DNA from: Enterobacter cancerogenus
GTDB taxonomy: Bacteria; Pseudomonadota; Gammaproteobacteria; Enterobacterales; Enterobacteriaceae
Direction of reading: 5' to 3'
NCBI GenBank assembly: GCA_000773965.1
Contig: JRUP01000014.1
Location: 124,001-188,000 of the forward strand
Length of the DNA: 64,000 nt
Shown: piece by piece, positions 9,707 through 18,373 of the stretch
Numbering within the stretch: the first letter of the stretch is position 1
Layout: every line of letters starts with the position of its first letter
Notes under the pieces: generated by a model
Seen by the model: the letters and a program-made list of their open reading frames with translations, nothing else
Told to the model about the DNA's origin: nothing
Databases searched by the model: none
Made by a program: the position numbers and the translations under genes

Positions 9707-11872
9707 ATGATTAATACAATCAAACTGTCAGATGGATTCAGACGCAATTTCGTTCGGGAAGTGATTTTGCCTTTGGTGGCGATTTTAGTTTTAACCTTTG
9801 CCGGAGCAGGTGTTGGCTTGTTCTGGGGCACCTCGCTGAGCAATGAACAGGCTCGCGATCAACAGCAACGCATGATTGAGGCCTCCTTTAGCCAAAGTTT
9901 GAACGAACATTTGCGTCAGCTGCGGAGTTTGACTCGCTGGTCGCCTCTCGCTGACCAATTGGCATTGGGCGTGCCGGATCAGAACTGGTTAGATCAAAAT
10001 ATCGGCGGCTGGCTTTATGACATGTTTGACCACCAGTTGATTCTGCTGATGGATCGTAACAATCAGCCACTGGCGATCTGGCGTGAGGGTAAACGCGTAT
10101 CCAGTGACAGCGTAGGGCAATACCTTAAAGACATGCTGGCCAGTCCGCTCGTGGTGAGCAGCGATGAGGTGGCGGGTCCCAGCGATCGCGCCGATTTCGT
10201 GCGCATTGGGCAACGTGCCGCGGCCCTGGCCGTTGGCGATATCAGCAGCACCCGTGAAGCAGGCCGCTATCGATTAGTGAGCATCAAATTCCTCGATGAT
10301 GGCTATTTACGTAATCTGGCGGATCGCAGCCAGCTACAGCAGCTGCATTTTAGCGATGGCGCACCGCAGCCTGGAACAGATGCACTCTATCAACTGAATT
10401 CACAGCAAGGCGATGCCGTGGGTTACCTGAGCTGGCTACCGGATAAACCCGGTGCGCAGATGTTGCGCATGCTCGGCCCTTCAACACTGTTATCCGTGCT
10501 GCTAATTACCCTGCTCTGTCTGTTTATGGTCAGGCGCATCTGGACCTCCTCTCTCAATCTGTCGCAATCTTTGCTCAAGCTCGGTGCCAGTGAAGCACAA
10601 GCGCAGCATCTGGCTTTTCACGATGTGCTGACCGGGTTGCCGAATCGGGCGCTGGTGGAAGATCGGCTGACCCAGGCGCTGGCGGCATCCGCCCGGCACG
10701 ATCAGCGTGTGGCGCTGCTGTTGCTTGATCTCGATCGCTTTAAAAACATCAATGATACCTATGGTCATCATGCGGGTGATGAGTTGATCATTGAGGTGGC
10801 GCGCCGCCTCACGCACATCTTGCGTGCCAGCGATACCGTAGGACGCATCGGTGGGGATGAATTTATTGTGATGATGCCGGACGTCGATAACATCGGTCAG
10901 GTGCAGGCATTGGCAAAACGCATTATCAGTGAGCTGAGTGAAGCCTATGAGCTGCAAGGCAGCGAAGTCTGGGTTGGGGTCAGCATCGGGCTGGCGCTGG
11001 CCCCTAAAGATGGCATTGACCGTATGGAGCTGATGCGTAAAGCGGACATCGCGCTTTATGAGGCGAAAAACAGTGGTCGCGGCCAGTATCGCCAGTTCGA
11101 AAAAGTGATGGATGAATCGCTGCGCACCCGCCAGCAGATGGCGACGGATTTACGTCAGGCGCTGGTCAATTTCGATGGCCTGCGCGTGTGGTATCAACCC
11201 CTGATGGAGATCAGCGGACAGCGTGTGGTGGGATTAGAAGCCCTGCTGCGCTGGCAGCATCCGGTACGTGGTGATGTCTCGCCGGGTGACTTTATCGCCA
11301 TCGCCGAAGAGACCGGGATGATCATTCCGCTGGGCGAATGGGTATTACGTGAAGCCTGTAAAACCTCACTGAAATTGCCGCAGGTGATTGTGGCGGTCAA
11401 CGTTTCTCCCGTGCAGTTCCGCGCCAGTGGCTTTGTGGAGCGCATCGTTGAAATTGTGCGTGAAGAAGGCGCCAATCCGCATCATATGGAACTGGAGATC
11501 ACCGAAGGCGTATTGATCGAGGATGAGCACGAAGCGCGCAATAACATCATCGCGCTCCGTGAAGCCGGTTTCCGCATTGCGCTGGATGATTTTGGCACCG
11601 GTTATTCCAGCCTCAACTATCTCAGCACGTTCCCGGTCGACAAAATTAAGATTGATCGCTCCTTCACCCAATCACTGGGCGTGGCGCAAAATTCTGCGGC
11701 AATCGTTGAATCCGTGGTGCGTCTGGGTCACGCCATGGGCTTAACGGTGACCGCTGAAGGGGTCGAAACCGAAGGCCAGAAAATGGCACTGGCCGATGCG
11801 GGATGTAATCAGTTGCAGGGATATCTGTTCAGCCAGGCCGTACCGTTTGAAGAGATTGAAAAGATGATATAA
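9707..11872 (+). CDS. Membrane CHASE4-type GGDEF/EAL cyclic-di-GMP enzyme
   Basis: Putative dual diguanylate cyclase/phosphodiesterase controlling c-di-GMP. About 721 residues: transmembrane segment near 15-35, a periplasmic sensor of about 210 residues with CHASE4-like look, a second transmembrane segment near 258-280, a GGDEF domain, and an EAL domain. Catalytic motifs are intact: GGDEF at about 382-386, EALLRW near 511, and DDFGTGYSS and KIDRSF further on. Neither start has a convincing ribosome-binding site. I use ATG 9707 (MINTIKLSDG); ATG 9677 is an alternative. It lies divergent from phnF with no evident functional link. Confidence 0.88.
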   Translation: MINTIKLSDGFRRNFVREVILPLVAILVLTFAGAGVGLFWGTSLSNEQARDQQQRMIEASFSQSLNEHLRQLRSLTRWSPLADQLALGVPDQNWLDQNIGGWLYDMFDHQLILLMDRNNQPLAIWREGKRVSSDSVGQYLKDMLASPLVVSSDEVAGPSDRADFVRIGQRAAALAVGDISSTREAGRYRLVSIKFLDDGYLRNLADRSQLQQLHFSDGAPQPGTDALYQLNSQQGDAVGYLSWLPDKPGAQMLRMLGPSTLLSVLLITLLCLFMVRRIWTSSLNLSQSLLKLGASEAQAQHLAFHDVLTGLPNRALVEDRLTQALAASARHDQRVALLLLDLDRFKNINDTYGHHAGDELIIEVARRLTHILRASDTVGRIGGDEFIVMMPDVDNIGQVQALAKRIISELSEAYELQGSEVWVGVSIGLALAPKDGIDRMELMRKADIALYEAKNSGRGQYRQFEKVMDESLRTRQQMATDLRQALVNFDGLRVWYQPLMEISGQRVVGLEALLRWQHPVRGDVSPGDFIAIAEETGMIIPLGEWVLREACKTSLKLPQVIVAVNVSPVQFRASGFVERIVEIVREEGANPHHMELEITEGVLIEDEHEARNNIIALREAGFRIALDDFGTGYSSLNYLSTFPVDKIKIDRSFTQSLGVAQNSAAIVESVVRLGHAMGLTVTAEGVETEGQKMALADAGCNQLQGYLFSQAVPFEEIEKMI

Positions 11873-11873
11873 A

Positions 11874-11962
11874 TGCCCAGCGGGAGGAGAGTGTTCCGCC
11901 CTGCGGGCATTGACGTCAAAACCGCGCCGCTCGCGTTTAATCCGGTTAGCGGTGGCGGCGCG
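11874..11962. terminator. Two GC-rich hairpins between convergent genes
   Basis: The gap between the GGDEF/EAL stop and the SDR stop holds two hairpins. ATGCCC at 11873-11878 pairs with GGGCAT near 11905-11910, with inner GCGG/CCGC pairing. CGCGCCGC at 11923-11930 pairs with GCGGCGCG at 11955-11962. No clear T tract follows either, so termination is likely but not certain. Confidence 0.45.
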
Positions 11963-11980
11963 ATCTACCCTGCACCAGCG

Positions 11981-12823
11981 TTATGACGGAAAATCTGTAT
12001 CAATCGACGTCTGCTTCCAGGCTTCGATCTGCGCCAGGCGCTCTTTCAACTTATTGGTCACCGCCTCATAACCCCATGCGCCCATCACCAAATGGCGCGG
12101 AGGATTGTCATGTTCGGTGATGGCAATCATCGCCGTGGCCGCGCGAGCCGGATCGCCCGCCTGGGTGCCGCTGTATTCGGAAGTGGCTTTCATGCGCGCC
12201 GCCGCCGTGTCGGCATACTCCGGTAAGATGCTTGGCGTCTGGTGCAGTGAACGCCCCGCCCAATCCGTGCGGAATGGCCCCGGCTCGACACAGGTGACAT
12301 GGATGCCTAAAGGCGCCGCTTCCACCGCCAGGGAATCAGACCAGCCTTCCACCGCGTGTTTGCTGGCCGAGTAGTAGCCTGAGCTGGCAAAACCAATGAA
12401 TCCGGCGACTGAGGTGATATTGATTACGTGTCCACGACGCTGTTTACGCATCGCCGGCAATACCGCACGCGTTAAGGCAAACAGGCCAAAGACGTTGGCA
12501 TCGAATTGATCACGGATCTCGCGATCATCACCCTCTTCGACTGAACTCTGATAGCCGTAACCCGCATTGTTGACCAGCACATCAATGGTACCGAATTTCT
12601 CCAGCGCCGCGTGAACCGCGCGATCGATACTGCTCTGATCGGTTACATCCAATGCCACCGCAAGGGCATTGTCATGCCCCGCCACCAAATCCTGCACTTT
12701 CGCCGGGTCACGCGCGGTCACCACGGTATGAAAGCCGCGCGCAATGGTCTGCTGCGCCAGCTCCCGGCCAAAGCCGGTTGAACAGCCAGAAATAAACCAA
12801 ACGGGAGTGTTTGCTGAAGCCAT
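11981..12823 (-). CDS. Short-chain dehydrogenase/reductase (SDR)
   Basis: NAD(P)-dependent oxidoreductase of unknown substrate, 280 residues. The cofactor glycine motif is SGCSTGFGR (12-20), then NNAG at 85-88, catalytic Ser138 and the YSASK motif with Tyr151 and Lys155. The PGPFRTDW segment after the catalytic site is typical of classical SDRs. AGAGGA sits 7 nt before the ATG. It is transcribed alone, downstream of and convergent with the GGDEF/EAL gene; its position gives no pathway clue. Confidence 0.9.
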   Translation of the reverse strand: MASANTPVWFISGCSTGFGRELAQQTIARGFHTVVTARDPAKVQDLVAGHDNALAVALDVTDQSSIDRAVHAALEKFGTIDVLVNNAGYGYQSSVEEGDDREIRDQFDANVFGLFALTRAVLPAMRKQRRGHVINITSVAGFIGFASSGYYSASKHAVEGWSDSLAVEAAPLGIHVTCVEPGPFRTDWAGRSLHQTPSILPEYADTAAARMKATSEYSGTQAGDPARAATAMIAITEHDNPPRHLVMGAWGYEAVTNKLKERLAQIEAWKQTSIDTDFPS

Positions 12824-12906
12824 AGTGACATCCTCTTAAGTGCGCCCGATGAACCGTCACCGGGCAACAAAAGACTATGGCAAAGCCTGAAGCTGAATAT
12901 TAGCGC

Positions 12907-14994
12907 TTAGTGCGACCGGTTCATCATCGCCGGATAGCGCTGGTGCAGATTTTGAAAGATAGCCTGCATCTGCGCTTCAAGTGCTGCCGGTTGCGCATTC
13001 GCTGTGGCAGCCTCAAGTGCTGCCGATTGTGTATCTACTACGACTGCTTCAAGTGCTGCCGTTTGGGTATAGGCTGCGACCGCTTCAAGTGCTGTCGGTT
13101 GGGCATCTGCCGCCACGGCGTCAAACACCTGCTGCTTGAGGAAGTGTCTCCAGCTGATGGGTGCGGCAGCCAGAAACGCCGTGAGCAAAGCATAGCGCGC
13201 CGGTGTCCACTGCTGTTCAAACGCAGTGCGGGCTGGGCCGTGATCAAAATGCTGCCGGGCTTCGCGCTGCATCTCAGCGCGTAAACGCGCAGTGGTGACC
13301 TCATCCACCTCATCATTGATGATCGCCACGCCATAGCTATCACGTGCCACTTGCACTGAAACAAATCCGCAGCGCACATCCTGCAGCACTGCCGCCGCGT
13401 CACGTTCCACCGGCAGGCCATACCCTCCCGCGCCCGGCCCGCGCACCTCAACGATATCGCCCGGCTGGCAACGAATGACATCGGTGTTGCCGTGTTCAAT
13501 GACCTTGCCGTTGCGCAGCGTGCGGAAGTGCGACAATGCCCCTGACTCACCGCCCAGCACGCCAGCCGAAGCGAACACTGATCGGTTGCGATTGCGCGCC
13601 GTTACCGTGGTGTTGGGCGCGGTAATTTCAAACGCCATCTCCGTGGCCAGACCGCCGCGATAGCGCCCGGCACCGGCACTGTCCGCCGCCAGCCCATAGC
13701 GATGGAAATGGATCGGTACTTCTGCCTCGTTGATCTCAATGGGCGTGTTTTTCAGAAACGCCGATAACCCGCCAGAACCATCCGGGCCATCATGACGTGG
13801 CGTTCCGCCCGCACCACCGCCGACAGGTCCTAGCGAGGCCACGACGCTGCGGTTCTGACTATCGCTGGTACGGATATTCATGATTGAGTTGCCGCCGGGT
13901 GAGTTAGCCGGTAAGCGATCGGGCAATGCCTGGGAGAACACGCCAATGGTGGCAATCTGTGACAGCGCACAGGTCAGCGAACGCATGCCTACCGCGGCGG
14001 GCGCTTCACAGTTCATTACGGTGCCCGGCGGCAGGATGGCGCGCGTCGGGCGTAAGGTGCCCGCATTAAGCAGCAGATGGCGATCCAGCGTTGAGAGCAC
14101 ATAAGTGACGCCCACCAGCGCCAGCGGATGCCGTTCACGGCCGCCGGTGGGCATATTCAGCGAAGAGGCCAACTGTGGATCGCTGCCGGTATAATCCAGT
14201 TCCAGCGTGTCGCCGGTAATGCGCAGCGTGATCGCCACGCGGCACGGATAGCCGCCTTCACCATCTTCGTCGGCAAAGTCGGCATAGAAGTATTCACCAT
14301 CCGGAATGGTGGCGATAATGCTGCGCGCCTGCGCTTCGGCGTAGTCCAGAATACCTTCGATACCCTGCAGGAAATCCTCTATACCAAAACGCGCAATAAT
14401 GTCGTGGATCTTACGCTCGCCCACGTTTACCGAGGCAATCTGCGCTTTGAAATCTCCCCAGTTTTGCTCTGGTACACGCACGTTGAGGCGCATAATGCTG
14501 GCGACTTCTCCATTCAACTCACCGTTGCGCACAATCTTGAGTGGCGGAATGCGGATGCCCTCCTGCACGATGTCGGTCAGCGAGCGCGACAGCGAAGCCG
14601 GCACCGCACCGCCCACGTCGGTGTTATGAATGTGACCCACCAGAAAACAGACAATCTCACCGTGGTGGAACACCGGTTTCCAGATGTGGATATCCGGCGA
14701 GTGGGTTGCCACATTGCCCGCATACGAGTCATTGGTGATGCAGATATCGCCCTGTTCGTAATGATCGATTAACGCCAGCACCGGGCCGTAATCGATGCCG
14801 CTGTACCAGGGCGCGCCAAAACTGCGTGGCGAAGCGAACGCCATGCCGTCACGGCTGACAATCTGACAGGAAAAATCTTCGGTCTCTTTAACGAAAGTGG
14901 AGTGCGCGGTACGCATCAGCGTAAATGCCATCGCATCTGCCGCAGCGGCACAATAGTTCGCGAGAATTTGCAGGTTACGTCCGTTAATGGCCAT
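12907..14994 (-). CDS. hyuB: Hydantoinase B / oxoprolinase-type subunit with C-terminal repeat insert
   Basis: Large subunit of an ATP-dependent hydantoinase/5-oxoprolinase/acetophenone-carboxylase type enzyme. The 695-residue protein matches HyuB: MRTAHSTFVKETEDFSCQI, NDSYAGNVATHSPDIHIW, VGHIHNTDVGGAVPAS and RYRGGLATEMAFEI are characteristic blocks. Its stop lies 83 nt before the SDR start and it follows hyuA after one base. Residues about 626-673 are four tandem 12-residue repeats rich in Ala, Gln and Glu (ALEA plus a Gln) that are not part of the family fold. Substrate cannot be deduced. Confidence 0.9.
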   Translation of the reverse strand: MAINGRNLQILANYCAAAADAMAFTLMRTAHSTFVKETEDFSCQIVSRDGMAFASPRSFGAPWYSGIDYGPVLALIDHYEQGDICITNDSYAGNVATHSPDIHIWKPVFHHGEIVCFLVGHIHNTDVGGAVPASLSRSLTDIVQEGIRIPPLKIVRNGELNGEVASIMRLNVRVPEQNWGDFKAQIASVNVGERKIHDIIARFGIEDFLQGIEGILDYAEAQARSIIATIPDGEYFYADFADEDGEGGYPCRVAITLRITGDTLELDYTGSDPQLASSLNMPTGGRERHPLALVGVTYVLSTLDRHLLLNAGTLRPTRAILPPGTVMNCEAPAAVGMRSLTCALSQIATIGVFSQALPDRLPANSPGGNSIMNIRTSDSQNRSVVASLGPVGGGAGGTPRHDGPDGSGGLSAFLKNTPIEINEAEVPIHFHRYGLAADSAGAGRYRGGLATEMAFEITAPNTTVTARNRNRSVFASAGVLGGESGALSHFRTLRNGKVIEHGNTDVIRCQPGDIVEVRGPGAGGYGLPVERDAAAVLQDVRCGFVSVQVARDSYGVAIINDEVDEVTTARLRAEMQREARQHFDHGPARTAFEQQWTPARYALLTAFLAAAPISWRHFLKQQVFDAVAADAQPTALEAVAAYTQTAALEAVVVDTQSAALEAATANAQPAALEAQMQAIFQNLHQRYPAMMNRSH
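12977..13120. repeat. 36-bp x 4 in-frame minisatellite inside hyuB
   Basis: Four tandem 36-bp units start at 12977, 13013, 13049 and 13085, each opening with TCAAGTGCTGYCG on the plus strand. On the coding strand each gives a 12-residue unit ending ALEA or close to it. The unit is a multiple of three, so copy number can change without breaking the reading frame. The first part of each unit is nearly identical and the rest diverges, suggesting an old expansion. Confidence 0.9.
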
Positions 14995-14995
14995 A

Positions 14996-17044
14996 TTAGT
15001 TTGCCTCCACAGGCGTAATCAGCAAGTTGCCAAAGGTATCGACATCCACCTGCATCTGCGGTGGAACACAGGTGGTACAGTCATCCTGTGCGATGATCAC
15101 CGGTCCGTTGAGGTGATGCCCGGCCCGCAGACTGGCACGCACCACCACATCCACCTGATGCGATGCGCCATCAATCCAGGCACTGACACGTTTCGCGACG
15201 GCAACGGGCTCGGTCGCGTCGGGTAAGATGTTGAGCGTCGGCTTCGGTGTGGGTGAGGCGATCACTAAACGCAGGTTGATAATCTGCACGGGTGCATTGG
15301 CATCACAGTGACCAAATAGCTGCTGATGCTGGCGGTCAAAGGCCTCGTGCAAGGCCGCCACGTTGGCCTGCGCCAGCCATTCTGACTGTAGCGCGACTTC
15401 GATCTCAAACGACTGGCCGCGATAGCGCATATCAGCGCTGTAGTGCAAGGTGAATGGCATATCAGTGCCGTGTTGCTCGCACAGCCAGCCGCGTGCGCGT
15501 TGGCTCAGGCCTTCCGCTTCCGTTGCCAGCGCATCCGCCAGCGTCGCGTCCAGATCGCTATAGAGCGTACGGATAAAATCATTGCGGATATCCGCCACTA
15601 AGCCTCCCAGCGCAGACAGCACGCCCGGCGTAGGCGGCACGATCACCCCTTTCATATTGAGTTCGCGGGCGAGGAAACACCCCATCATCGGGCCCGCGCC
15701 GCCAAAGGCGAGGAACCAAAATTCACGCGGATCCAACCCAAAGCGCGACAGCAGTCCGCTGGTATCACCGTACATACTGGAGATCGCCAGCTCGATGGCG
15801 GTTTCCGCCGTCTCTTCCACCGTGATACCCAGTTGATCTGCCAGCGGTTGCCAGGCAGCACGTGCAGCAGCAACATCGACTTTCACCGCGTTGTAACCGA
15901 GATCGCCATGACCGATCATGCCACAGGCGGCAAAAGCATCGGTCGCCGTCGGTTGCGTCCCTCCACGCTGGAAACACACCGGCCCGGGCAGCGATCCGGC
16001 GCTATCCGGGCCCATCTGCAGCACGCCCTGGTTATCGATCCACGCCAGCGAGCCGCCACCCTGCCCCACCGAGGTGACTGCCACTGACGGAATATAAATC
16101 GGGAAATCACCGATGATTTCACCGTTGCCCTGCGCCACTTGCCCATCGACGATCACCGCCACGTCCGCGCTGGTGCCGCCAATATCAAGACTCAGGATCT
16201 TGTCGAAACCACAAGCGCTGGCAAGGAAGCTGGCACCGATCACGCCTGAAGCCGTGCCGGACAACACCATCTGCACACATTCACTTTTCGCCTGCTCCAC
16301 GCCCATCACCCCACCATTGGATTTGGTGATACGCGGCGGCGGCTTAACGCCCATGGTGTGCAACGCCTGTTCAAACGATTCCAGGTAGTGAATCACCATC
16401 GGCTGCACATAGGCATTAATGGTGGCGGTGATAGTCCGTTCATATTCGCGAATGATCGGCCAGATGTCGGCGGAGCAAGAGGTGAGCAGTTCAGGCGCCA
16501 CCTCGTCGATAATGGCTTTGACTGCTGCTTCGTTGTGGCGATTGCGATAACTGTGTAACAGCGACACCACAATGCCCTGACAACCCGCCGCACGCGCCTG
16601 ATCAATGGCATCCAGCACACTTTGCCGATCCACTGGCTGCAACACGGTGCCGTGGCGGTCCGTTCGCTCTTTGATGGCAAACACCCGATCGCGGGTAATC
16701 AACGGTGCCGGACGTCGTGAAAAGAGATCGTGAATATGAGGAATTTTGAGACGCGCCAGCTCCAGCACATCACAAAATCCTTCGGTGGCAAACAGCGCCA
16801 GCCGCACGCCACGTCGCTGGATGACCGCGTTGATGCCCACGGTGGTGCCGTGGGTAAAATAGTCAATATGCTGGGGTTCAATCCCGTCACGCTGCTGCAA
16901 CTGCGACAGCCCGGTGAGGATTTCGCTGCCGGGCTGATCTGGTCGCGACAGGACTTTTAAGGTATGAATCTGATGAGTCTGTTCATTCAGCACGGCAAAA
17001 TCCGTAAAGGACCCGCCAATATCAACGCCAACGCGGTAACCCAT
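14996..17044 (-). CDS. hyuA: Hydantoinase A / oxoprolinase-type subunit
   Basis: ATP-binding partner of HyuB (actin/sugar-kinase fold). The 682-residue chain begins MGYRVGVDIGGSFTDFAV, the hallmark phosphate-binding motif. It also carries FTHGTTVGINAVIQRRG, LSLDIGGTSADVAV and FGGAGPMMG. The ATG at 17044 is preferred because GGAG is 10 nt upstream; a TTG at 17053 would be too close. It is separated from hyuB by one base and from the upstream acetyltransferase by 18 nt, so the three form an operon. Confidence 0.92.
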   Translation of the reverse strand: MGYRVGVDIGGSFTDFAVLNEQTHQIHTLKVLSRPDQPGSEILTGLSQLQQRDGIEPQHIDYFTHGTTVGINAVIQRRGVRLALFATEGFCDVLELARLKIPHIHDLFSRRPAPLITRDRVFAIKERTDRHGTVLQPVDRQSVLDAIDQARAAGCQGIVVSLLHSYRNRHNEAAVKAIIDEVAPELLTSCSADIWPIIREYERTITATINAYVQPMVIHYLESFEQALHTMGVKPPPRITKSNGGVMGVEQAKSECVQMVLSGTASGVIGASFLASACGFDKILSLDIGGTSADVAVIVDGQVAQGNGEIIGDFPIYIPSVAVTSVGQGGGSLAWIDNQGVLQMGPDSAGSLPGPVCFQRGGTQPTATDAFAACGMIGHGDLGYNAVKVDVAAARAAWQPLADQLGITVEETAETAIELAISSMYGDTSGLLSRFGLDPREFWFLAFGGAGPMMGCFLARELNMKGVIVPPTPGVLSALGGLVADIRNDFIRTLYSDLDATLADALATEAEGLSQRARGWLCEQHGTDMPFTLHYSADMRYRGQSFEIEVALQSEWLAQANVAALHEAFDRQHQQLFGHCDANAPVQIINLRLVIASPTPKPTLNILPDATEPVAVAKRVSAWIDGASHQVDVVVRASLRAGHHLNGPVIIAQDDCTTCVPPQMQVDVDTFGNLLITPVEAN

Positions 17045-17062
17045 GGTGAGCAAGCTCCGTTA

Positions 17063-17509
17063 TCAGGAGAGAGGAAATTCCATCAGTTTTTGCGGATCCT
17101 GCACCACACGCCAGCCAAGGCGCTGATACAGCTGATGGGCATCATTAGTAGAGAGCATCCAGCGGTGCACCGTGGCCAGCTCCGGGTGCGCACGCACACA
17201 GGTCGCCAGCCAGCTGCCCAGTCCATGGCCCCGCCAGTTTTCATCGATCATCACATCGCACAGCCAGCCAAATCGGGTGTAATCCGTCACCAGTCGCGCG
17301 AAGCCAATCTGCTGTTGCTGATGGTAAACACCAAATGGCAACGAACCAGCAAATGCGCGCTCGGTTTTGGCGCGTGGCTGCGCGTTGGCCCAGTAAGACT
17401 TCTCAGTCAATTGCTGGTGGATGTAATCCATATCAAGACGCTGACGATCGGTAGAGATGGTGAACTCGTCGCGCTGCCATTGATGATCGGCAAGGGTTAA
17501 GGCGGTCAT
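17063..17509 (-). CDS. GNAT-family N-acetyltransferase
   Basis: Small acetyl-CoA-dependent acetyltransferase, 148 residues from the ATG at 17509, which has AAGGAG 5 nt upstream. The acetyl-CoA pyrophosphate loop is visible as WRGHGLGSWL, preceded by the beta-strand LCDVMIDENWR. It is the first gene of the GNAT-hyuA-hyuB operon. Substrate unknown; the location suggests an amine or amino acid product of the hydantoinase-like reaction, which is inference only. Confidence 0.85.
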   Translation of the reverse strand: MTALTLADHQWQRDEFTISTDRQRLDMDYIHQQLTEKSYWANAQPRAKTERAFAGSLPFGVYHQQQQIGFARLVTDYTRFGWLCDVMIDENWRGHGLGSWLATCVRAHPELATVHRWMLSTNDAHQLYQRLGWRVVQDPQKLMEFPLS

Positions 17510-17679
17510 GGCAACTCCTTGTAAAGCGATAAATTGAGTGTACGGATATGCAGGCACAGGACGCGCGTGAAGCCACGACCGGAACAGTAAAGATAAAGGG
17601 AATTTGCGACAGAGAAGAAATTTTATGCTGCGGCAGATGCGTACGGAGGTTCTGGGGCAAATAGCGGTGTTGAAACAAT

Positions 17680-17704
17680 ACCTTCTCCCTGTATGGGAGA
17701 AGGT
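17680..17704 (-). terminator. Hairpin downstream of the Lrp-family gene
   Basis: Perfect 10-bp stem ACCTTCTCCC / GGGAGAAGGT with loop TGTAT, ending 15 nt past the stop of the Lrp-type gene. On the minus strand the stem is followed by ATTGTTTC, a weak T-rich tail. The stem also resembles the widespread CTCTCCC-type intergenic repeat of enterobacteria, so it may be a repeat doubling as terminator. Confidence 0.55.
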
Positions 17705-17718
17705 CAGGATGGGGTCAA

Positions 17719-18231
17719 TTACACACTAAAATCCACAGAATTATGCTTAGCAATCAGCGATCGCAATGGAACGGTGCTTTTCATAATCGGGGATTTGATC
17801 ACGATATAGCTGAAGTACTTATCGATGCCGATCTGCGCATCCAGCATCTTCTCAATCACTTCCTGGTAGTGCTCGATGCTGCGGGTAATAAAACGCAGCA
17901 AATAGTCATAGCCGCCGGTAATCAGATGGCACTCCATCAGCTCATCCACGTCGCGAACCGAATTTTCGAATTTCATAAAATCTTCGCGTCGATGGCCCGA
18001 GAGCGTGACCTCGGTGAACACCGTAACGGAATCGGTAATTTTGGTCAGATTGATGTGGGCTTCATAGCCGGTAATAAATCCAGCCTGCTCCAGGCGCTTC
18101 ACCCGTTGCAAACAAGGGCTGGGCGAAAGTCCTACGGCGTCGGCGAGATTGACGTTGCTGATACGGCCATCTTTTTGTAGTTGCACCAGGATGTTGATGT
18201 CGATGCGGTCGAGTTTCATTAAGCCGTTCAT
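17719..18231 (-). CDS. Lrp/AsnC-family transcriptional regulator
   Basis: DNA-binding regulator, 170 residues: N-terminal helix-turn-helix (DRIDINILVQLQKDGRIS then LADAVGLSPSPCLQRVKRLE) and C-terminal RAM effector domain (TGGYDYLLRF, IDKYFSYIVIK). The start at 18231 has AGGGG 4 nt upstream. It lies 142 nt past the end of the aminotransferase gene on the same strand. Lrp-type regulators commonly respond to amino acids, so control of the neighbouring catabolic genes is plausible but unproven. Confidence 0.9.
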   Translation of the reverse strand: MNGLMKLDRIDINILVQLQKDGRISNVNLADAVGLSPSPCLQRVKRLEQAGFITGYEAHINLTKITDSVTVFTEVTLSGHRREDFMKFENSVRDVDELMECHLITGGYDYLLRFITRSIEHYQEVIEKMLDAQIGIDKYFSYIVIKSPIMKSTVPLRSLIAKHNSVDFSV

Positions 18232-18373
18232 AGCACCCCTCATTGTTGACCAATCGCGCAGGCTGATACGATGGTATATCACGCTTTGACGTGACGGCGC
18301 TAGCGACTTCCGCACGCCACGTCATTCATTGGTCGAGTCAATAATTCCAGATATATCAATGAGGAAGCCGGAT

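Noticed and set aside
12910..13284. Plus-strand frame with repeated KCCRL units
   Set aside because: It is the antisense reading of the hyuB 36-bp repeats and has no other support.
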